From Amylibacter sp. (GTDB lineage Bacteria > Pseudomonadota > Alphaproteobacteria > Rhodobacterales > Rhodobacteraceae): a stretch of 64,000 nt of DNA. Below are positions 9,219 to 19,165 of the stretch, one piece after another. The notes beneath the pieces are model-generated. The model ran no database searches. It saw nothing but the letters and a program-made list of their open reading frames with translations, and was not told the origin of the DNA. The stretch spans positions 1-64,000 of the forward strand of contig JAJFHZ010000004.1 of NCBI GenBank assembly GCA_021775355.1, written 5' to 3'. The position numbers and the translations under genes are program-made. Position 1 is the stretch's first letter, and each line of letters starts with the position of its first letter.

Positions 9219-11885
9219 ATGGGTGACGAAGGTTTTATCTTACTCGCAGTTTTGATCGGGGCCTATATTTTATTAATGCCCCTGATTGCATTTATCATGG
9301 CGAAAGGTGCCTCGAACACGATCAAACGCCTGCAATCCGAAGTCGAGATGTTGAAAATTCAAGCAGAGGGCAAAGGCAAAACTAAAGCAAAAACCCCGAA
9401 ACCCATCATCAAATCCAAAGTTGCAGCAGAGGTTATTTCCGAACCGACCAAGACCAAAGCCCCCTGGACACCGCCCGAAGAAAAAGCCGCGACCAAGCCT
9501 GCAAAACAACCTGTAGCCCCGCCACCATCTGAACCACCTGTCCCCACAGGCCCGACATTCTTTGACCGTATGGTGGAAAACTTCAAAGCCAACTGGATTG
9601 TCTGGCTGGCGGGCCTGTCGCTTGCATTGGGCGGCATATTCATCGTGCAATACGGGTTAGAGCGTGGCTTTCTGGGGCCTGTCGCACGCGTTATCAGCGC
9701 ATTGGGTTTTGGGGCGGCATTGCTTGGCGTGGCCGAATACCTGCGCCGCAAACCCAATATGGGAATGCAAGGTTGGTTCACGGTACCCGTGGCCCTTGCC
9801 GCAGGCGGCGTAGCCTCACTTTACGGTGCTGTGGTCGCGGCCCATATCCTGTATGACCTGACCAGCCAAATGGTCGGCTTTGCCTCTATGGTGCTTGTAT
9901 CGTTCCTTGCAATCGGTGCGGGCTTGATTTACGGCCCCGTTCTGGCTGTGATCGGTATTCTTGGCGCATTTATTTCACCTGTCATCGTCTCTACCGGTGA
10001 AGGTCATCCCATCATGTATCTCTATTTCCTGTCGGTACTGACTGCCGCATTGACCGTAGAACACATGCGTCGCTGGATCTGGCTTTCCGCCCTTGCGGTT
10101 GTCTTTACACTGATCGCGGGATTTGGCCTGAATGACACAATCCCCAATCAACCCTATCTGGCGATTTATATTGTTGCGATGATCCTGCTGGTCACCACTA
10201 TCCCCGCTTTTGGCATAAGGCCGAAATGGGATCATAGCGAGATGATAAACGAAAAAACGCTGGGCGATATTGCAACCCATTACCCGACGATTTTGACCGT
10301 GCTGACATCTGCAGGCGGCACCCTGTTGCTGTGCTTTGCCGCCAATGATAATCTGATCCTGTGGCAATCCACTCTTCTGGTCTTTCTGGGCCTAACAGCA
10401 TGGGCAATATTCTGGTGCAGGCACGCTGAAAATCTTGATCAACTGGCAATCATCTTTACTGGTGGTCTGTTGTTTATCGCCACGGCCGGAAACCCGTTGA
10501 TACATTACCGCTACCGCGAGACCTTTGAATTGGCGCCGCATCTGACCATGCTCCACACGATATTGGCACTGTCGGCCGTTTTGTTCATGGTGGCATCTTT
10601 CTGGCGTACACCACGTTCCGTGCGGCCGCTGTTTTGGGTAGCATGTGGTGCCATTGCGCCCGTGCTGACTTATTTTCTGTCATATGCAAACTGGCACCAA
10701 ATCGCCCCGATCAGCGACAGGGTCTGGACATTTACCGCTATTTTGCTGGCCGCATTTCTTGCCGTTTCAGCTTTGTTGATGCTGCGCAGTCGTATCCGCC
10801 AGCGGCGTACTGGGTCTGATCTGTATTTTGCAGGCATGCTGGTTGCCACTTCATTCGCAGCATATCTGGTTATCGAGATTGATTATCTGGCCCATATCGC
10901 AGCCTTGTTGTCACTTGCAGCTTTTGCCCTTGTGATCCGCTTCAAATACCGTTGGACGGGCTATCTGGTCTGGGCCTTAGTCGCGGCCAGCACATCACTT
11001 GTGGTGTTTAATCTGTTCCCTGTCTATTCCTTGCGCGAACCTGTCTTGTTGGTTATCGCAGTATTTGGCATCGTAGCCAGCCTGCTTGGTGTCGGTTATA
11101 TGATGGCAAAAGATGCCAACCAGCCGAACCGTGTCATTCTTTATGAAACCGCCATACTCCTAATCATTGCCCTGCTGATTTGTGCCCTGATTGCACGGGT
11201 CGCATCCGGCGGGCGTTGGGAAATGGAATATATGGCCCTTGGCCTATACGCCACAGTTTGGATCGTGATGGCGGGCGTACAGTTCCGTCGCATGGACATA
11301 GATGACAGGCTAACTGTCGTGCGCAAATATCTGGGCTATGGCTATGCAACCCTTGCACTTGGCACACTGGCAACGGCCATGCTGATCTCGCCACTTGTAG
11401 TTAATGACATCAACGGTATTTTCCCTGTCGATACGGTAATGGCAGCCTACGCCTTGCCCGCATTGATGGCTTACGTATTATATCACTTCGATTTACTGCC
11501 GCACTTCATCACCCGTAAAATCGCCAATGGCTTTGCCACCCTGATGACAGGGTTCATTACAGTCATGGAAGTGCGCCGCTTTTGGCATGGCTCCAATATA
11601 CGGCTTTATAAAGGAACCGAAGTGGGCGAATTATACACTTACACGGTGATCCTGCTAACCGCGACGGTCATCACTGTCATGCTGGCGATTACCCGCAAAA
11701 ACCCAAGCCTGCGCAAAATCGGTCTGGCTCTGGCGGCTCTAACTGCGGCCAAAGTATTCCTGTGGGATACCGCAGGGATGCAGGGCCTGGCACGCGCAAC
11801 AGTGTTTATCGCCCTTGGCCTGACATTGGCGGGGGTTGGTTGGTTGTTGCAAGTGTCGCAAATCGCCGACGACAAAACTGATTAG
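9219..11885 (+). CDS. DUF2339 large integral membrane protein
   Basis: 888 residues from ATG 9219, chosen for the AGAGG site 9 bases upstream; the in-frame ATG at 9165 lacks one. An N-terminal helix is followed by a coiled-coil-like stretch and a Lys/Pro/Ala-rich linker (about residues 50-115), then about 25 hydrophobic helices to the C-terminus. A WLAGLSLALGG..FIVQYG entry motif is typical of DUF2339. The function of the family is unknown; it is probably an envelope protein. It reads as a single-gene transcript with a 140-base divergent promoter region. Confidence 0.85.
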   Translation: MGDEGFILLAVLIGAYILLMPLIAFIMAKGASNTIKRLQSEVEMLKIQAEGKGKTKAKTPKPIIKSKVAAEVISEPTKTKAPWTPPEEKAATKPAKQPVAPPPSEPPVPTGPTFFDRMVENFKANWIVWLAGLSLALGGIFIVQYGLERGFLGPVARVISALGFGAALLGVAEYLRRKPNMGMQGWFTVPVALAAGGVASLYGAVVAAHILYDLTSQMVGFASMVLVSFLAIGAGLIYGPVLAVIGILGAFISPVIVSTGEGHPIMYLYFLSVLTAALTVEHMRRWIWLSALAVVFTLIAGFGLNDTIPNQPYLAIYIVAMILLVTTIPAFGIRPKWDHSEMINEKTLGDIATHYPTILTVLTSAGGTLLLCFAANDNLILWQSTLLVFLGLTAWAIFWCRHAENLDQLAIIFTGGLLFIATAGNPLIHYRYRETFELAPHLTMLHTILALSAVLFMVASFWRTPRSVRPLFWVACGAIAPVLTYFLSYANWHQIAPISDRVWTFTAILLAAFLAVSALLMLRSRIRQRRTGSDLYFAGMLVATSFAAYLVIEIDYLAHIAALLSLAAFALVIRFKYRWTGYLVWALVAASTSLVVFNLFPVYSLREPVLLVIAVFGIVASLLGVGYMMAKDANQPNRVILYETAILLIIALLICALIARVASGGRWEMEYMALGLYATVWIVMAGVQFRRMDIDDRLTVVRKYLGYGYATLALGTLATAMLISPLVVNDINGIFPVDTVMAAYALPALMAYVLYHFDLLPHFITRKIANGFATLMTGFITVMEVRRFWHGSNIRLYKGTEVGELYTYTVILLTATVITVMLAITRKNPSLRKIGLALAALTAAKVFLWDTAGMQGLARATVFIALGLTLAGVGWLLQVSQIADDKTD

Positions 11886-11989
11886 CAAACAAAAGCGCAA
11901 CAGTCACATTTCATGTAAGCACATAATTCAGTCAAATTCGTTCATTACCATTATAAGAGTTAAAACAATTTCTCTAATTTTGGTTAACG

Positions 11990-13069
11990 ATGCCTGCTTT
12001 ATACATTTCCGAAGTTAAATACCAAGGCGGTGCTGTACTCGACTTCATAGAGGTTGCCGTGACGACGGGTACAGATGTGTCAAACATCCAGGTGATTATT
12101 TATAATGCGGATGGAACCGTTCGCAGCACGAATAACCTGGGCACCATTGTCAGTACGCTAGACGGCAAAGACGTTTATGTCATCGATACCGCAACATCCG
12201 CAACATTCAATGGCCTACATAAACTTGGCGGCGTGGCCCTTGTCGACAATGGTACTGTCGACAGCTTCATTTCATTTGGCAACGGATCGCCCATTAGCGC
12301 AACAGAGGGCCCTGCAAGCGGCATGACGTCCAACCAAATCGGTCAGGCGGGTGGCGGTCGATCTTTGGAAACAGACGATGACGGGGCCACATATTCTGTA
12401 CAAGCAAACCCGAACAGTGGAACAATCCCTTGTTTTACACCCGGGACATTCATTGCAACACCAATAGGTGAGCGATTGATCGAAGATCTGGTACCGGGCG
12501 ATTTAGTCATAACACGCGATCACGGATTGCAAACAATTCGATGGGTTGGACATAAAGTGATTACAGGTGCCAGATTATATGCAAGCCCGCACATTCGCCC
12601 AATCCAGATTAAAAAAGATACTTTTGGTACGAGCCGCCCAAATCGTGACATGATGGTTTCGCCACAACATCGAATAGTTATAGACAATGATATTGCAGAT
12701 AAAACTTACGGAAGTTATCAGGTTCTTGTCCCGACAAAATCACTGGTCAATAAAACCACCATTGCCGAAACGGATGTAACAAAGACAACGTATATTCATC
12801 TGCTTTTCGATCATCACGAAATAATTTTCGCGAATGGCATGGCAACCGAAAGCTTTCACCCCAGCAAAACCATTCTGAATGATCTTACGCAAATTATTCA
12901 AGATGAGATTTACGAAATATTCCCGGAATTACGCACGAGGCCTGTACAGTATGGGCCAACGGCAATCCCCGCTTTAAGCGTGTCAGAGGGGCAGCATTTG
13001 GCACAAAGCATATGGGAACACGGCAAGACTACCTATAACGCAGCGCCTCAAAAACAGACCCGTCATTGA
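11990..13069 (+). CDS. Hint (hedgehog/intein) domain-containing protein
   Basis: 359 residues. The N-terminal 140 residues resemble the beta-rich domain that precedes Hint in roseobacter proteins (an YISEVKYQGG..DFIEVAV start). The Hint_2 domain begins at the Cys of CFTPGTFIATP (about residue 145) and has the PGDLVITRDHGLQTIRWVG block, a conserved SPQHRI motif and an HLLFDHHEII motif with its histidines. Such domains can cleave or splice peptide bonds. No signal peptide is seen, so secretion, if any, would be by a type I-like route. Upstream, 104 bases separate it from the DUF2339 gene. Confidence 0.85.
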   Translation: MPALYISEVKYQGGAVLDFIEVAVTTGTDVSNIQVIIYNADGTVRSTNNLGTIVSTLDGKDVYVIDTATSATFNGLHKLGGVALVDNGTVDSFISFGNGSPISATEGPASGMTSNQIGQAGGGRSLETDDDGATYSVQANPNSGTIPCFTPGTFIATPIGERLIEDLVPGDLVITRDHGLQTIRWVGHKVITGARLYASPHIRPIQIKKDTFGTSRPNRDMMVSPQHRIVIDNDIADKTYGSYQVLVPTKSLVNKTTIAETDVTKTTYIHLLFDHHEIIFANGMATESFHPSKTILNDLTQIIQDEIYEIFPELRTRPVQYGPTAIPALSVSEGQHLAQSIWEHGKTTYNAAPQKQTRH

Positions 13070-13070
13070 A

Positions 13071-13093
13071 AAAAGGGGCCGCAAAGCCCCTTT
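13071..13093. terminator. bidirectional terminator between the Hint gene and sdhB
   Basis: Stem AAAGGGGC (13072-13079) pairs with GCCCCTTT (13086-13093) around a 6-base loop. On the minus strand it is followed by a run of T (complement of 13069-13074), so it mainly ends the sdh operon. It lies 25-45 bases after the sdhB stop codon. Confidence 0.8.
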
Positions 13094-13117
13094 CATATGC
13101 ACGTCATTAAAGCATGA

Positions 13118-13897
13118 TCACATCGTACGCTCGACCATCATCTTCTTGATCTCGGCAATCGCCAAAGCAGGGTTCAGGCCCTTTGGGCAGGTCTTGGCGC
13201 AATTCATGATGGTGTGGCAACGATACAGCTTGAACGGGTCTTGCAATTCATCAAGACGCTCGCCCGTAGCCTCATCCCGGCTGTCGATGATCCAACGGTA
13301 TGCGTGTAGCAATGCTGCCGGTCCCAAATAACGGTCACCATTCCACCAGTATGATGGACAAGAGGTTGAACAGGATGCACACATCACGCATTCATATAGC
13401 CCGTCCAGTTTTTTGCGATCTTCAATAGACTGACGCCATTCTTTGGCGGGGCGGTTGGTTTTGGTTTCCAACCACGGCATGATAGACGCATGTTGCGCAT
13501 AGAAATGCGTCAGATCCGGGATCAAATCCTTGACCACGGGCATATGCGGCAACGGGTAAATCTTTACATCGCCCTTGACCTCATCCAGCCCGAAAATACA
13601 GGCCAGCGTGTTGATCCCGTCGATATTCATCGCACATGACCCGCAAATACCTTCGCGGCATGAACGGCGAAACGTCAATGTCGGATCAATCTCGTTCTTG
13701 ATTTTGATCAGCGCATCCAAAATCATCGGGCCGCATGTGTCCATATCGACGAAATAACTATCCGTACGTGGGTTTTCCCCGCTGTCAGGGTCGAAACGAT
13801 AAATCGTAAACTTCCGCACATTGGTTGCCCCTGCGGGTTTCGGCCAAGTTTTACCCACCGTCATGCGCGAGTTTTTGGGAAGCGTTAATTCTACCAT
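13118..13897 (-). CDS. sdhB: succinate dehydrogenase iron-sulfur subunit
   Basis: Complex II Fe-S subunit, 259 residues, which carries electrons from SdhA to quinone. The 2Fe-2S cysteines are in CREGICGSC (C80, C85, C88). The 4Fe-4S and 3Fe-4S ligands are in [16 protein letters not shown] and [17 protein letters not shown]. Start ATG 13897 follows AAGGAT; upstream in-frame residues to 13981 overlap the lipoprotein gene and are not family-like. It is the last gene of the sdh operon, separated from sdhA by an FkbM methyltransferase and two lipoprotein genes. Confidence 0.97.
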   Translation of the reverse strand: MVELTLPKNSRMTVGKTWPKPAGATNVRKFTIYRFDPDSGENPRTDSYFVDMDTCGPMILDALIKIKNEIDPTLTFRRSCREGICGSCAMNIDGINTLACIFGLDEVKGDVKIYPLPHMPVVKDLIPDLTHFYAQHASIMPWLETKTNRPAKEWRQSIEDRKKLDGLYECVMCASCSTSCPSYWWNGDRYLGPAALLHAYRWIIDSRDEATGERLDELQDPFKLYRCHTIMNCAKTCPKGLNPALAIAEIKKMMVERTM

Positions 13898-13922
13898 AAT
13901 CTTTATCCTTTGCCTTATGCCG

Positions 13923-14222
13923 TTACAGTTCCAACGGCGCAGTCGGTTTAACGCCTGATTTGGCGACAACACATGTTTCATATACTTCGTACGGGTCGGT
14001 ACCCTTCAGATAGTCCGTTGACATGCCTATCCCGATGCCGACACCTGTACGCACTTTATGCCCAACACCGATGCCGACACCGACAGAAACGTCAGGTTTC
14101 ACAGCCGCACGCGCCCGCTCGGTGCACTGCGCCATAGCCTGTTCCACAGAAACTGGCTTTGGATAAGTACAGGCGGTCAGACCAAAGGCCACAACCGCAT
14201 ATATTACAATATAACGCATCAT
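13923..14222 (-). CDS. small lipoprotein with glycine/valine alternation
   Basis: 99 residues from ATG 14222. The signal peptide ends in a lipobox of the form LTAC, so the mature protein should be a lipid-anchored outer-layer protein. The mature part has two short stretches alternating Gly with Val/Ile (VGVGIGVG and VGIGIGM), followed by a region with Cys in YETCVV. No family is recognised. Its start overlaps the stop of the upstream lipoprotein gene (ATGA), so the two are translationally coupled inside the sdh operon. The first of two adjacent ATG codons is used because it is the one placed after AGGGG. Confidence 0.6.
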   Translation of the reverse strand: MMRYIVIYAVVAFGLTACTYPKPVSVEQAMAQCTERARAAVKPDVSVGVGIGVGHKVRTGVGIGIGMSTDYLKGTDPYEVYETCVVAKSGVKPTAPLEL

Positions 14223-14542
14223 ATCACCCCTTGCAGTAAGGCAGGTAACCCTTTGACTGCGATACACTTGATCGTATCGGGTCGGCTTGCAATACCCACC
14301 ACAACTTCGGCAGCCTTCGTTGTATTTCCGGTTCCGGATGCAGCCGCCAAGGTCAGGATTTCCTGAAAACTTGCATTATCAATCACACAATCAGTTACAG
14401 GTTTTACCGGCACGCCGGGGAATTTTTCAGCCACAATCGGGTCTACAACACCGCGCGCCTGATCACGTGCAACCTCTTCACCGACCGAACAGCCCATCAA
14501 GGTAACGGTTGCAATGGCCAGATATGTCGCGCGTAAAATCAT
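14219..14542 (-). CDS. small putative lipoprotein
   Basis: 107 residues from ATG 14542; an extension to 14575 is possible but would put charged residues ahead of the signal peptide. The N-terminus is hydrophobic and ends in LMGCS, a lipobox. The mature part contains two Cys (CVID and IKCIAV) and a long alanine/threonine-rich helix. Similar small proteins sit between sdhA and sdhB in other Rhodobacterales as far as I recall. The function is unknown. It starts 16 bases after the FkbM methyltransferase stop and overlaps the next lipoprotein by 4 bases. Confidence 0.6.
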   Translation of the reverse strand: MILRATYLAIATVTLMGCSVGEEVARDQARGVVDPIVAEKFPGVPVKPVTDCVIDNASFQEILTLAAASGTGNTTKAAEVVVGIASRPDTIKCIAVKGLPALLQGVI

Positions 14543-14558
14543 AAACACACCATAGCCC

Positions 14559-15419
14559 CTAACCTTGATCGCCATTATACTGATAAACAGTATTCAAGCC
14601 GCCACGCCAAATTTGATCATAACCGTTTTTTTCAAGAAATGATATACAGTCCCAGTTCCACTGTTCCGGAAAAGCATGTTCAATAACGATCAATCCGGGC
14701 CAAAGTTTCTTTTCTGCATTTTCAAAAAATGGGCGCAAAATGCTATCTTCGGCTCCTTCCACATCAATTTTCAATGCACCGATTTCAGTTATGTCCTGTT
14801 CATTGATGACATTTATCAGCGTATCGGTTTGCACTGTGATGTCGCCATCACCAAGCACCAGACTTTCAAGTTCGGAATTGAAACGCATTTCGCCCTTTTG
14901 ATCTGAAAGTGCCAGATTGAATACCGTGACCCGATCGAGCAATCCATTGATCTTAAGGTTATATGTCAATTTCGCAAAAACCCGTGGCGTTGGTTCAAAT
15001 GCAAGGATCCGCGCATCATGGCGCCGCGCCGCAATATTAAAAGTATAGGCCCCGATATTAGAGCCGATATCCAAAAATACCGCGTCTTTCCCCAAATGCT
15101 TTACAATCAGATTGCATTCATCCCGATCAAAACCGTTCGGTGTGAACAACGCTTTCCTGTCTCCCGTATTTTCAGCAGGAAAAAAGCGAAAGGATAAGCC
15201 GTATAGGGAATAGTCGATTGCGCCTTGTTTTACATATTGCACCAGCCGATTTGCCCGGGTTCTGATTGCAGCACGAAACAATGGGTTTTTGCGCACAATT
15301 GATATAATCAACGTTTGCAGCAATGTTGGTTTGAAAAACCCAAAAGGCTTTTGCAGACCCTTAAATACAGTTTCGGATAACGGTATCCCTTCTGCGTCTT
15401 GCAAGCTATTATCTTCCAC
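14559..15419 (-). CDS. FkbM family methyltransferase
   Basis: SAM-dependent methyltransferase of 286 residues starting at GTG 15419. The SAM-binding block is DAVFLDIGSNIGAYTF (about residues 114-130). An acidic motif LAFEP closes the second strand, and a later ALKIDVEGAEDSIL segment is the FkbM signature. FkbM enzymes O-methylate sugars or polyketides. Lying 19 bases after sdhA, it is almost certainly co-transcribed with succinate dehydrogenase, which is odd for a glycan-modifying enzyme. It has no own promoter room. Confidence 0.85.
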   Translation of the reverse strand: MEDNSLQDAEGIPLSETVFKGLQKPFGFFKPTLLQTLIISIVRKNPLFRAAIRTRANRLVQYVKQGAIDYSLYGLSFRFFPAENTGDRKALFTPNGFDRDECNLIVKHLGKDAVFLDIGSNIGAYTFNIAARRHDARILAFEPTPRVFAKLTYNLKINGLLDRVTVFNLALSDQKGEMRFNSELESLVLGDGDITVQTDTLINVINEQDITEIGALKIDVEGAEDSILRPFFENAEKKLWPGLIVIEHAFPEQWNWDCISFLEKNGYDQIWRGGLNTVYQYNGDQG

Positions 15420-15438
15420 AGTCGTTACCCTCTTGATA

Positions 15439-17244
15439 TCAGTAAACCCGTTTCTTCGGCGCGATTTTCTTTAGATCAATCCCGCCCTCGGCCTGTGTGG
15501 TCAAGGGTTTCAGATGCACATCGCGATACGTCAGCTTGACCTTATGGCCGTCCACGCGTGACAGGCTGTGCTTGCGCCAGTTCTTGTCATCGCGATCAGG
15601 ATAATCCTCATGCGCATGTGCGCCGCGACTTTCCTTGCGGGCTTCGGCCGCGGTAATTGTTGCCATCGCATTCGGCATCAAATTATCCAACTCCAGCGTT
15701 TCCATCAGATCGGAGTTCCAGATCAGACTGCGATCGGTGACTTTCAGATCACCCATTTTCTTGGCCACGGCCTGCATTTTCTTGCAACCCTCGGCCAAGG
15801 TCTTATCAGTACGGAAAACGGCCGCATCCGCCTGCATGGTTTTTTGCATCTCAAGACGCAGATCAGCAGTTGAAATGCCACCATTTGCATGACGCAATCC
15901 ATCAAAGCGGGCCATGGACGCCTCAACCGACTTTTTATTCAGTGTTTCATTCAGGATTTTCGGGTCAACCACTTCGCCTGCACGAATGGCCGCTGCACGG
16001 CCAAAGACAACCAGATCAATCAGACTGTTTGACCCTAAACGGTTGGCCCCATGAACACTTGCGCAACCCGCTTCACCAATGGCCATCAGGCCCGGTACAG
16101 TGCGGTCGTGATCTTTTGCAGTCGGGTTCAGCACTTCGCCCAGATAATTGGTCGGAATACCACCCATATTATAATGTACGGTCGGCAACACGGGGATCGG
16201 TTCTTTGGTCAGATCAACCCCTGCAAAAATACGCGCACTTTCAGAGATGCCCGGCAGGCGCAAATCCAAAGTTTCGGGCGGTAAGTGATTCAAATGCAAA
16301 TGGATATGATCCCCTTCAGGCCCCTGCCCACGGCCTTCACGGATTTCCATTGTCATGCAGCGCGATACCACATCGCGTGATGCAAGGTCTTTGTAGGTTG
16401 GGGCGTAACGCTCCATAAAGCGTTCGCCTTCGGAATTTGTCAAATAACCACCTTCGCCACGCGCACCTTCGGTGATTAGGCAACCAGACCCATAAATGCC
16501 CGTTGGGTGGAATTGCACAAATTCCATATCCTGCAAAGGCAGACCTGCACGTGCCACCATACCGCCGCCGTCACCGGTACAGGTATGTGCGGATGTAGCA
16601 CTGAAAAACGCACGCCCATAACCGCCCGTAGCCAGAACAACCATCTTGGCATTGAAGCGGTGAATAGTGCCATCGTCCAATTTCCATGCGATAATGCCCT
16701 GACAACGGCCATCTTCGGTCATGATCAGATCAGTGGCGAAATATTCGATATAAAATTCCGCGTTATGTTTCAAGGATTGGCCGTAAAGCGTATGCAATAT
16801 CGCATGCCCGGTACGGTCGGCTGCCGCACAGGTACGCTGCACGGGCGGGCCTTCGCCAAATTCGGTGGTGTGACCGCCAAAGGGACGTTGGTAAATCTTG
16901 CCCTCTTCGGTGCGGGAAAACGGCACGCCGTAATGTTCCAACTCGTAAACCGCTTTCGGGGCTTCGCGGGTCAGATATTCCATCGCATCCATATCGCCCA
17001 GCCAGTCAGAACCTTTGACGGTGTCGTACATATGCCACTGCCAGTGATCCGGCCCCATGTTTTTCAAGCTGGCCGCAATGCCGCCCTGGGCTGCAACCGT
17101 GTGGGAACGGGTCGGGAAAACTTTGGTGACACAAGCGGTTTTCAACCCCTGTTCGGCCATACCCAATGTCGCGCGTAATCCGGCACCGCCGGCCCCCACA
17201 ACAACAACATCATAATCGTGATCGATATATTCGTAAGCAGTCAT
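15439..17244 (-). CDS. sdhA: succinate dehydrogenase flavoprotein subunit
   Basis: 601 residues, the usual length. The dinucleotide motif GAGGAG lies at about 17-22. The covalent-FAD histidine is in SHTVAAQGG (near residue 48). Substrate-site blocks are [13 protein letters not shown] and the HPTGIYGSG segment, and a closing [14 protein letters not shown] motif follows. It oxidises succinate to fumarate on the inner face of the membrane as part of complex II. It starts 15 bases after sdhD, so sdhC-sdhD-sdhA are a tight operon. Confidence 0.98.
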   Translation of the reverse strand: MTAYEYIDHDYDVVVVGAGGAGLRATLGMAEQGLKTACVTKVFPTRSHTVAAQGGIAASLKNMGPDHWQWHMYDTVKGSDWLGDMDAMEYLTREAPKAVYELEHYGVPFSRTEEGKIYQRPFGGHTTEFGEGPPVQRTCAAADRTGHAILHTLYGQSLKHNAEFYIEYFATDLIMTEDGRCQGIIAWKLDDGTIHRFNAKMVVLATGGYGRAFFSATSAHTCTGDGGGMVARAGLPLQDMEFVQFHPTGIYGSGCLITEGARGEGGYLTNSEGERFMERYAPTYKDLASRDVVSRCMTMEIREGRGQGPEGDHIHLHLNHLPPETLDLRLPGISESARIFAGVDLTKEPIPVLPTVHYNMGGIPTNYLGEVLNPTAKDHDRTVPGLMAIGEAGCASVHGANRLGSNSLIDLVVFGRAAAIRAGEVVDPKILNETLNKKSVEASMARFDGLRHANGGISTADLRLEMQKTMQADAAVFRTDKTLAEGCKKMQAVAKKMGDLKVTDRSLIWNSDLMETLELDNLMPNAMATITAAEARKESRGAHAHEDYPDRDDKNWRKHSLSRVDGHKVKLTYRDVHLKPLTTQAEGGIDLKKIAPKKRVY

Positions 17245-17259
17245 AATTCGTTTCTCCGA

Positions 17260-17640
17260 TCAGGCGCCAAAGGCGAGTTTGGCCACAGCGAATGCGCCCG
17301 CAAACCCCATGCCCCAGCATGCGAGTTTAGTTGAAACCAGCAGAACCACCAACATGGCCTTGCCGTGTACATAATCCACAATCACCTCTTGCAATCCACC
17401 TGCCAGATGGATGAAAGCAATCATGATGAAAAGAATGGTCGTAATGGCCGTGAACGGGCTTTGAAAAGCGGTCAACAGCTCAGCGTGAGTGCCGCCGATC
17501 AGGGGGGCCACTTTCCAGAGGAAACATAAGGTGAGCGGGATCAAAGCGGCTGAGGTCAGACGTCCAATCCACCACTCATGTGTACCTTCTTTGGCAGTGC
17601 CCAGTCCCTTTACACGGGCCATATCAGTTTTATAATTCAT
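17260..17640 (-). CDS. sdhD: succinate dehydrogenase membrane anchor subunit
   Basis: 126 residues with three membrane helices (about 28-48, 62-84, 95-120). H78 in the second helix and the DYVH motif (about 89-92) are the heme/quinone-site residues expected in SdhD. Together with SdhC it anchors complex II and binds heme b and ubiquinone. It follows sdhC after 10 bases and precedes sdhA by 15. Confidence 0.93.
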   Translation of the reverse strand: MNYKTDMARVKGLGTAKEGTHEWWIGRLTSAALIPLTLCFLWKVAPLIGGTHAELLTAFQSPFTAITTILFIMIAFIHLAGGLQEVIVDYVHGKAMLVVLLVSTKLACWGMGFAGAFAVAKLAFGA

Positions 17641-17650
17641 CTGTGCACCC

Positions 17651-18043
17651 TTAGTTTACAGCCAAGCAATAAATGCTTGCTGCGGTTAAAACAAAGCTCA
17701 GCGCGACAATGGCCCAGCCCCAGAAATCCACTGATTTCAATTCATAACCGTACCCGAAATCCATCACCAGATGGCGCAAACCGCCAAGGAAGTGAAACCA
17801 CAGGGCCCATAATGACCCGAACATAATAATCAGTCCCAACCATGAGGTCAGGATACCGTTCACAAAATCAAAATAGGTCTCACTTGTGGCCGCCGCCAGC
17901 AACCACCAGACAATCAACACCGCCGCCAGCATCATCCCGGCACCCGTGATACGGTTCAGAATGGATGTGATCATGTTAATTTCGGTACGATAAATACTAA
18001 TATGGGGTGATAACGGGCGTTTGCCCCGGTTCACGTCAGCCAT
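17651..18043 (-). CDS. sdhC: succinate dehydrogenase cytochrome b556 subunit
   Basis: 130 residues. The N-terminal RPLSPHISIYR motif and the SILNRITG quinone-site motif are diagnostic of SdhC. There are three membrane helices, with heme-ligand candidates H84 and H91 in the WFHFLGGLRH block. It is the first gene of the sdh operon. A pair of GTGATCAC palindromes lies 131-159 bases upstream of its start (18174-18202) and is the likely operator. Confidence 0.95.
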   Translation of the reverse strand: MADVNRGKRPLSPHISIYRTEINMITSILNRITGAGMMLAAVLIVWWLLAAATSETYFDFVNGILTSWLGLIIMFGSLWALWFHFLGGLRHLVMDFGYGYELKSVDFWGWAIVALSFVLTAASIYCLAVN

Positions 18044-18386
18044 GGGTATTCCTCTCGTTGGCTTTTAAGCTAAACAGGAGTTACACCAGTTTTTTCGCAA
18101 GGCACAGGCCTTCAGAGCAATTAATTGTTGTTTTTAGCCTATAAATTGCCGCAGATAGGCTTTTTTCACATACGTGATCACATAGGAAAACCTTGTGATC
18201 ACGTATTTTTGCAAATTCATTCCGCAGAAATGTGAAACATCATTTTGCGACCCAAGTCAGTACTTTATTATATGACAACGATAATTTGGTTTTCAACCAG
18301 AACCATGTGCGCCCAACGAACGCTTCGCAATTCCATTTTGTAATCAATGTTATTCTTGGTGAATCATTTAAATGTATAGATAATTA
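18044..18386. other. sdh operon leader and promoter region
   Basis: No gene. It holds the sdhC ribosome site (near 18050), about 110 bases of untranslated leader, the paired GTGATCAC palindromes (18174-18202), and an AT-rich stretch that follows the DUF1737 stop codon. I could not fix a -35/-10 pair by eye. Confidence 0.6.
18174..18202. promoter_or_regulatory. paired GTGATCAC operator upstream of sdhC
   Basis: Two perfect 8-bp palindromes, GTGATCAC at 18174-18181 and 18195-18202, with centres exactly 21 bp (two helical turns) apart. The same pair with the same spacing lies upstream of sucC, and a single copy lies in front of the GntR gene at 35469. This fits a dimeric GntR-type regulator binding cooperatively on one face of the helix. 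Confidence 0.7.
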
Positions 18387-18590
18387 TCAAAGTTCTCCAA
18401 AATTCAAACTCCGTGAATATTCGACATCCACATCTTTCACCACAGCCTGCCCACAACGCATGGATCCACGGGCGGCATCATAGGCGTAATTGGAACTACC
18501 GTGCAGTTCCCACCCTTTGGAAAGGGCCTCGGTGACTTTGTGACAATATTCATTCGTATCGTCACCAGTGATTAAACGGTATATTTTCAT
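18387..18590 (-). CDS. DUF1737 domain-containing protein
   Basis: 67-residue cytoplasmic protein. It matches the DUF1737 pattern almost throughout: an MKIYRLITGDD start, KGWELHG in the middle and CGQAVVKDV near the end. The function of the family is unknown. Its ATG overlaps the stop of the NnrU gene by 4 bases, so it is the third gene of an mcl2-nnrU-DUF1737 operon that runs towards sdhC. Confidence 0.85.
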   Translation of the reverse strand: MKIYRLITGDDTNEYCHKVTEALSKGWELHGSSNYAYDAARGSMRCGQAVVKDVDVEYSRSLNFGEL

Positions 18591-19165
18591 GCGTAACTCC
18601 CAAGAAACGGATTATGTCCTAACCAGATATGAATACCAGCAATTACGGCAAAAACCACAGTCGAAATCACCAACAGTCGAATATCGCCAATGATCGGCCC
18701 TGCGGCCGGCCGTTCCCACCGGCCTTCGGCACGATTGATCAGAAACATTGAGATCAATGCCCAAACCCCAAGCCCGCCAAACAGGATGATCGAAGCCACA
18801 TCACCGTTTACCAGCAAATGTGCAACGGTCCAGATAACAACACCTGTCAGCATCGGATGGCGCATCCAAGTTTGCATCCGCCCCTTGGATGAACCGGCCC
18901 CCATACAAATAACCGCCACAACCATCAGCAGGTTGTTCAGGTGTCCCGCCCAACTGAAAGGCGTATAAACAGGTGTGAATTCAGAGCCGCGATAGCCAAC
19001 GATCATCATTGCAAGCGATGCTAAAATCATCATTGCAATAACCCCCCGCGCCGGGCCTTCGCCCATTTTGTTATTCAATGCCTGCCGCAAGTTAGGCACC
19101 AAACGCTTAATCCAATGGGCATCAATCCACAAAAAGACACCGAGCAGCAAAATCATTAAATACAT
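18587..19165 (-). CDS. NnrU family membrane protein
   Basis: 192 residues with about five or six membrane helices. The central RHPMLTGVVIW..HLLVNGD block is the NnrU/methyltransferase-like membrane signature, and an upstream GRMQTW segment agrees. NnrU was named from nitrite/nitric-oxide gene clusters, but no denitrification gene is visible here, so that role should not be assumed. It starts directly after the mcl2-like stop codon and overlaps the DUF1737 gene. Confidence 0.85.
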   Translation of the reverse strand: MYLMILLLGVFLWIDAHWIKRLVPNLRQALNNKMGEGPARGVIAMMILASLAMMIVGYRGSEFTPVYTPFSWAGHLNNLLMVVAVICMGAGSSKGRMQTWMRHPMLTGVVIWTVAHLLVNGDVASIILFGGLGVWALISMFLINRAEGRWERPAAGPIIGDIRLLVISTVVFAVIAGIHIWLGHNPFLGSYA

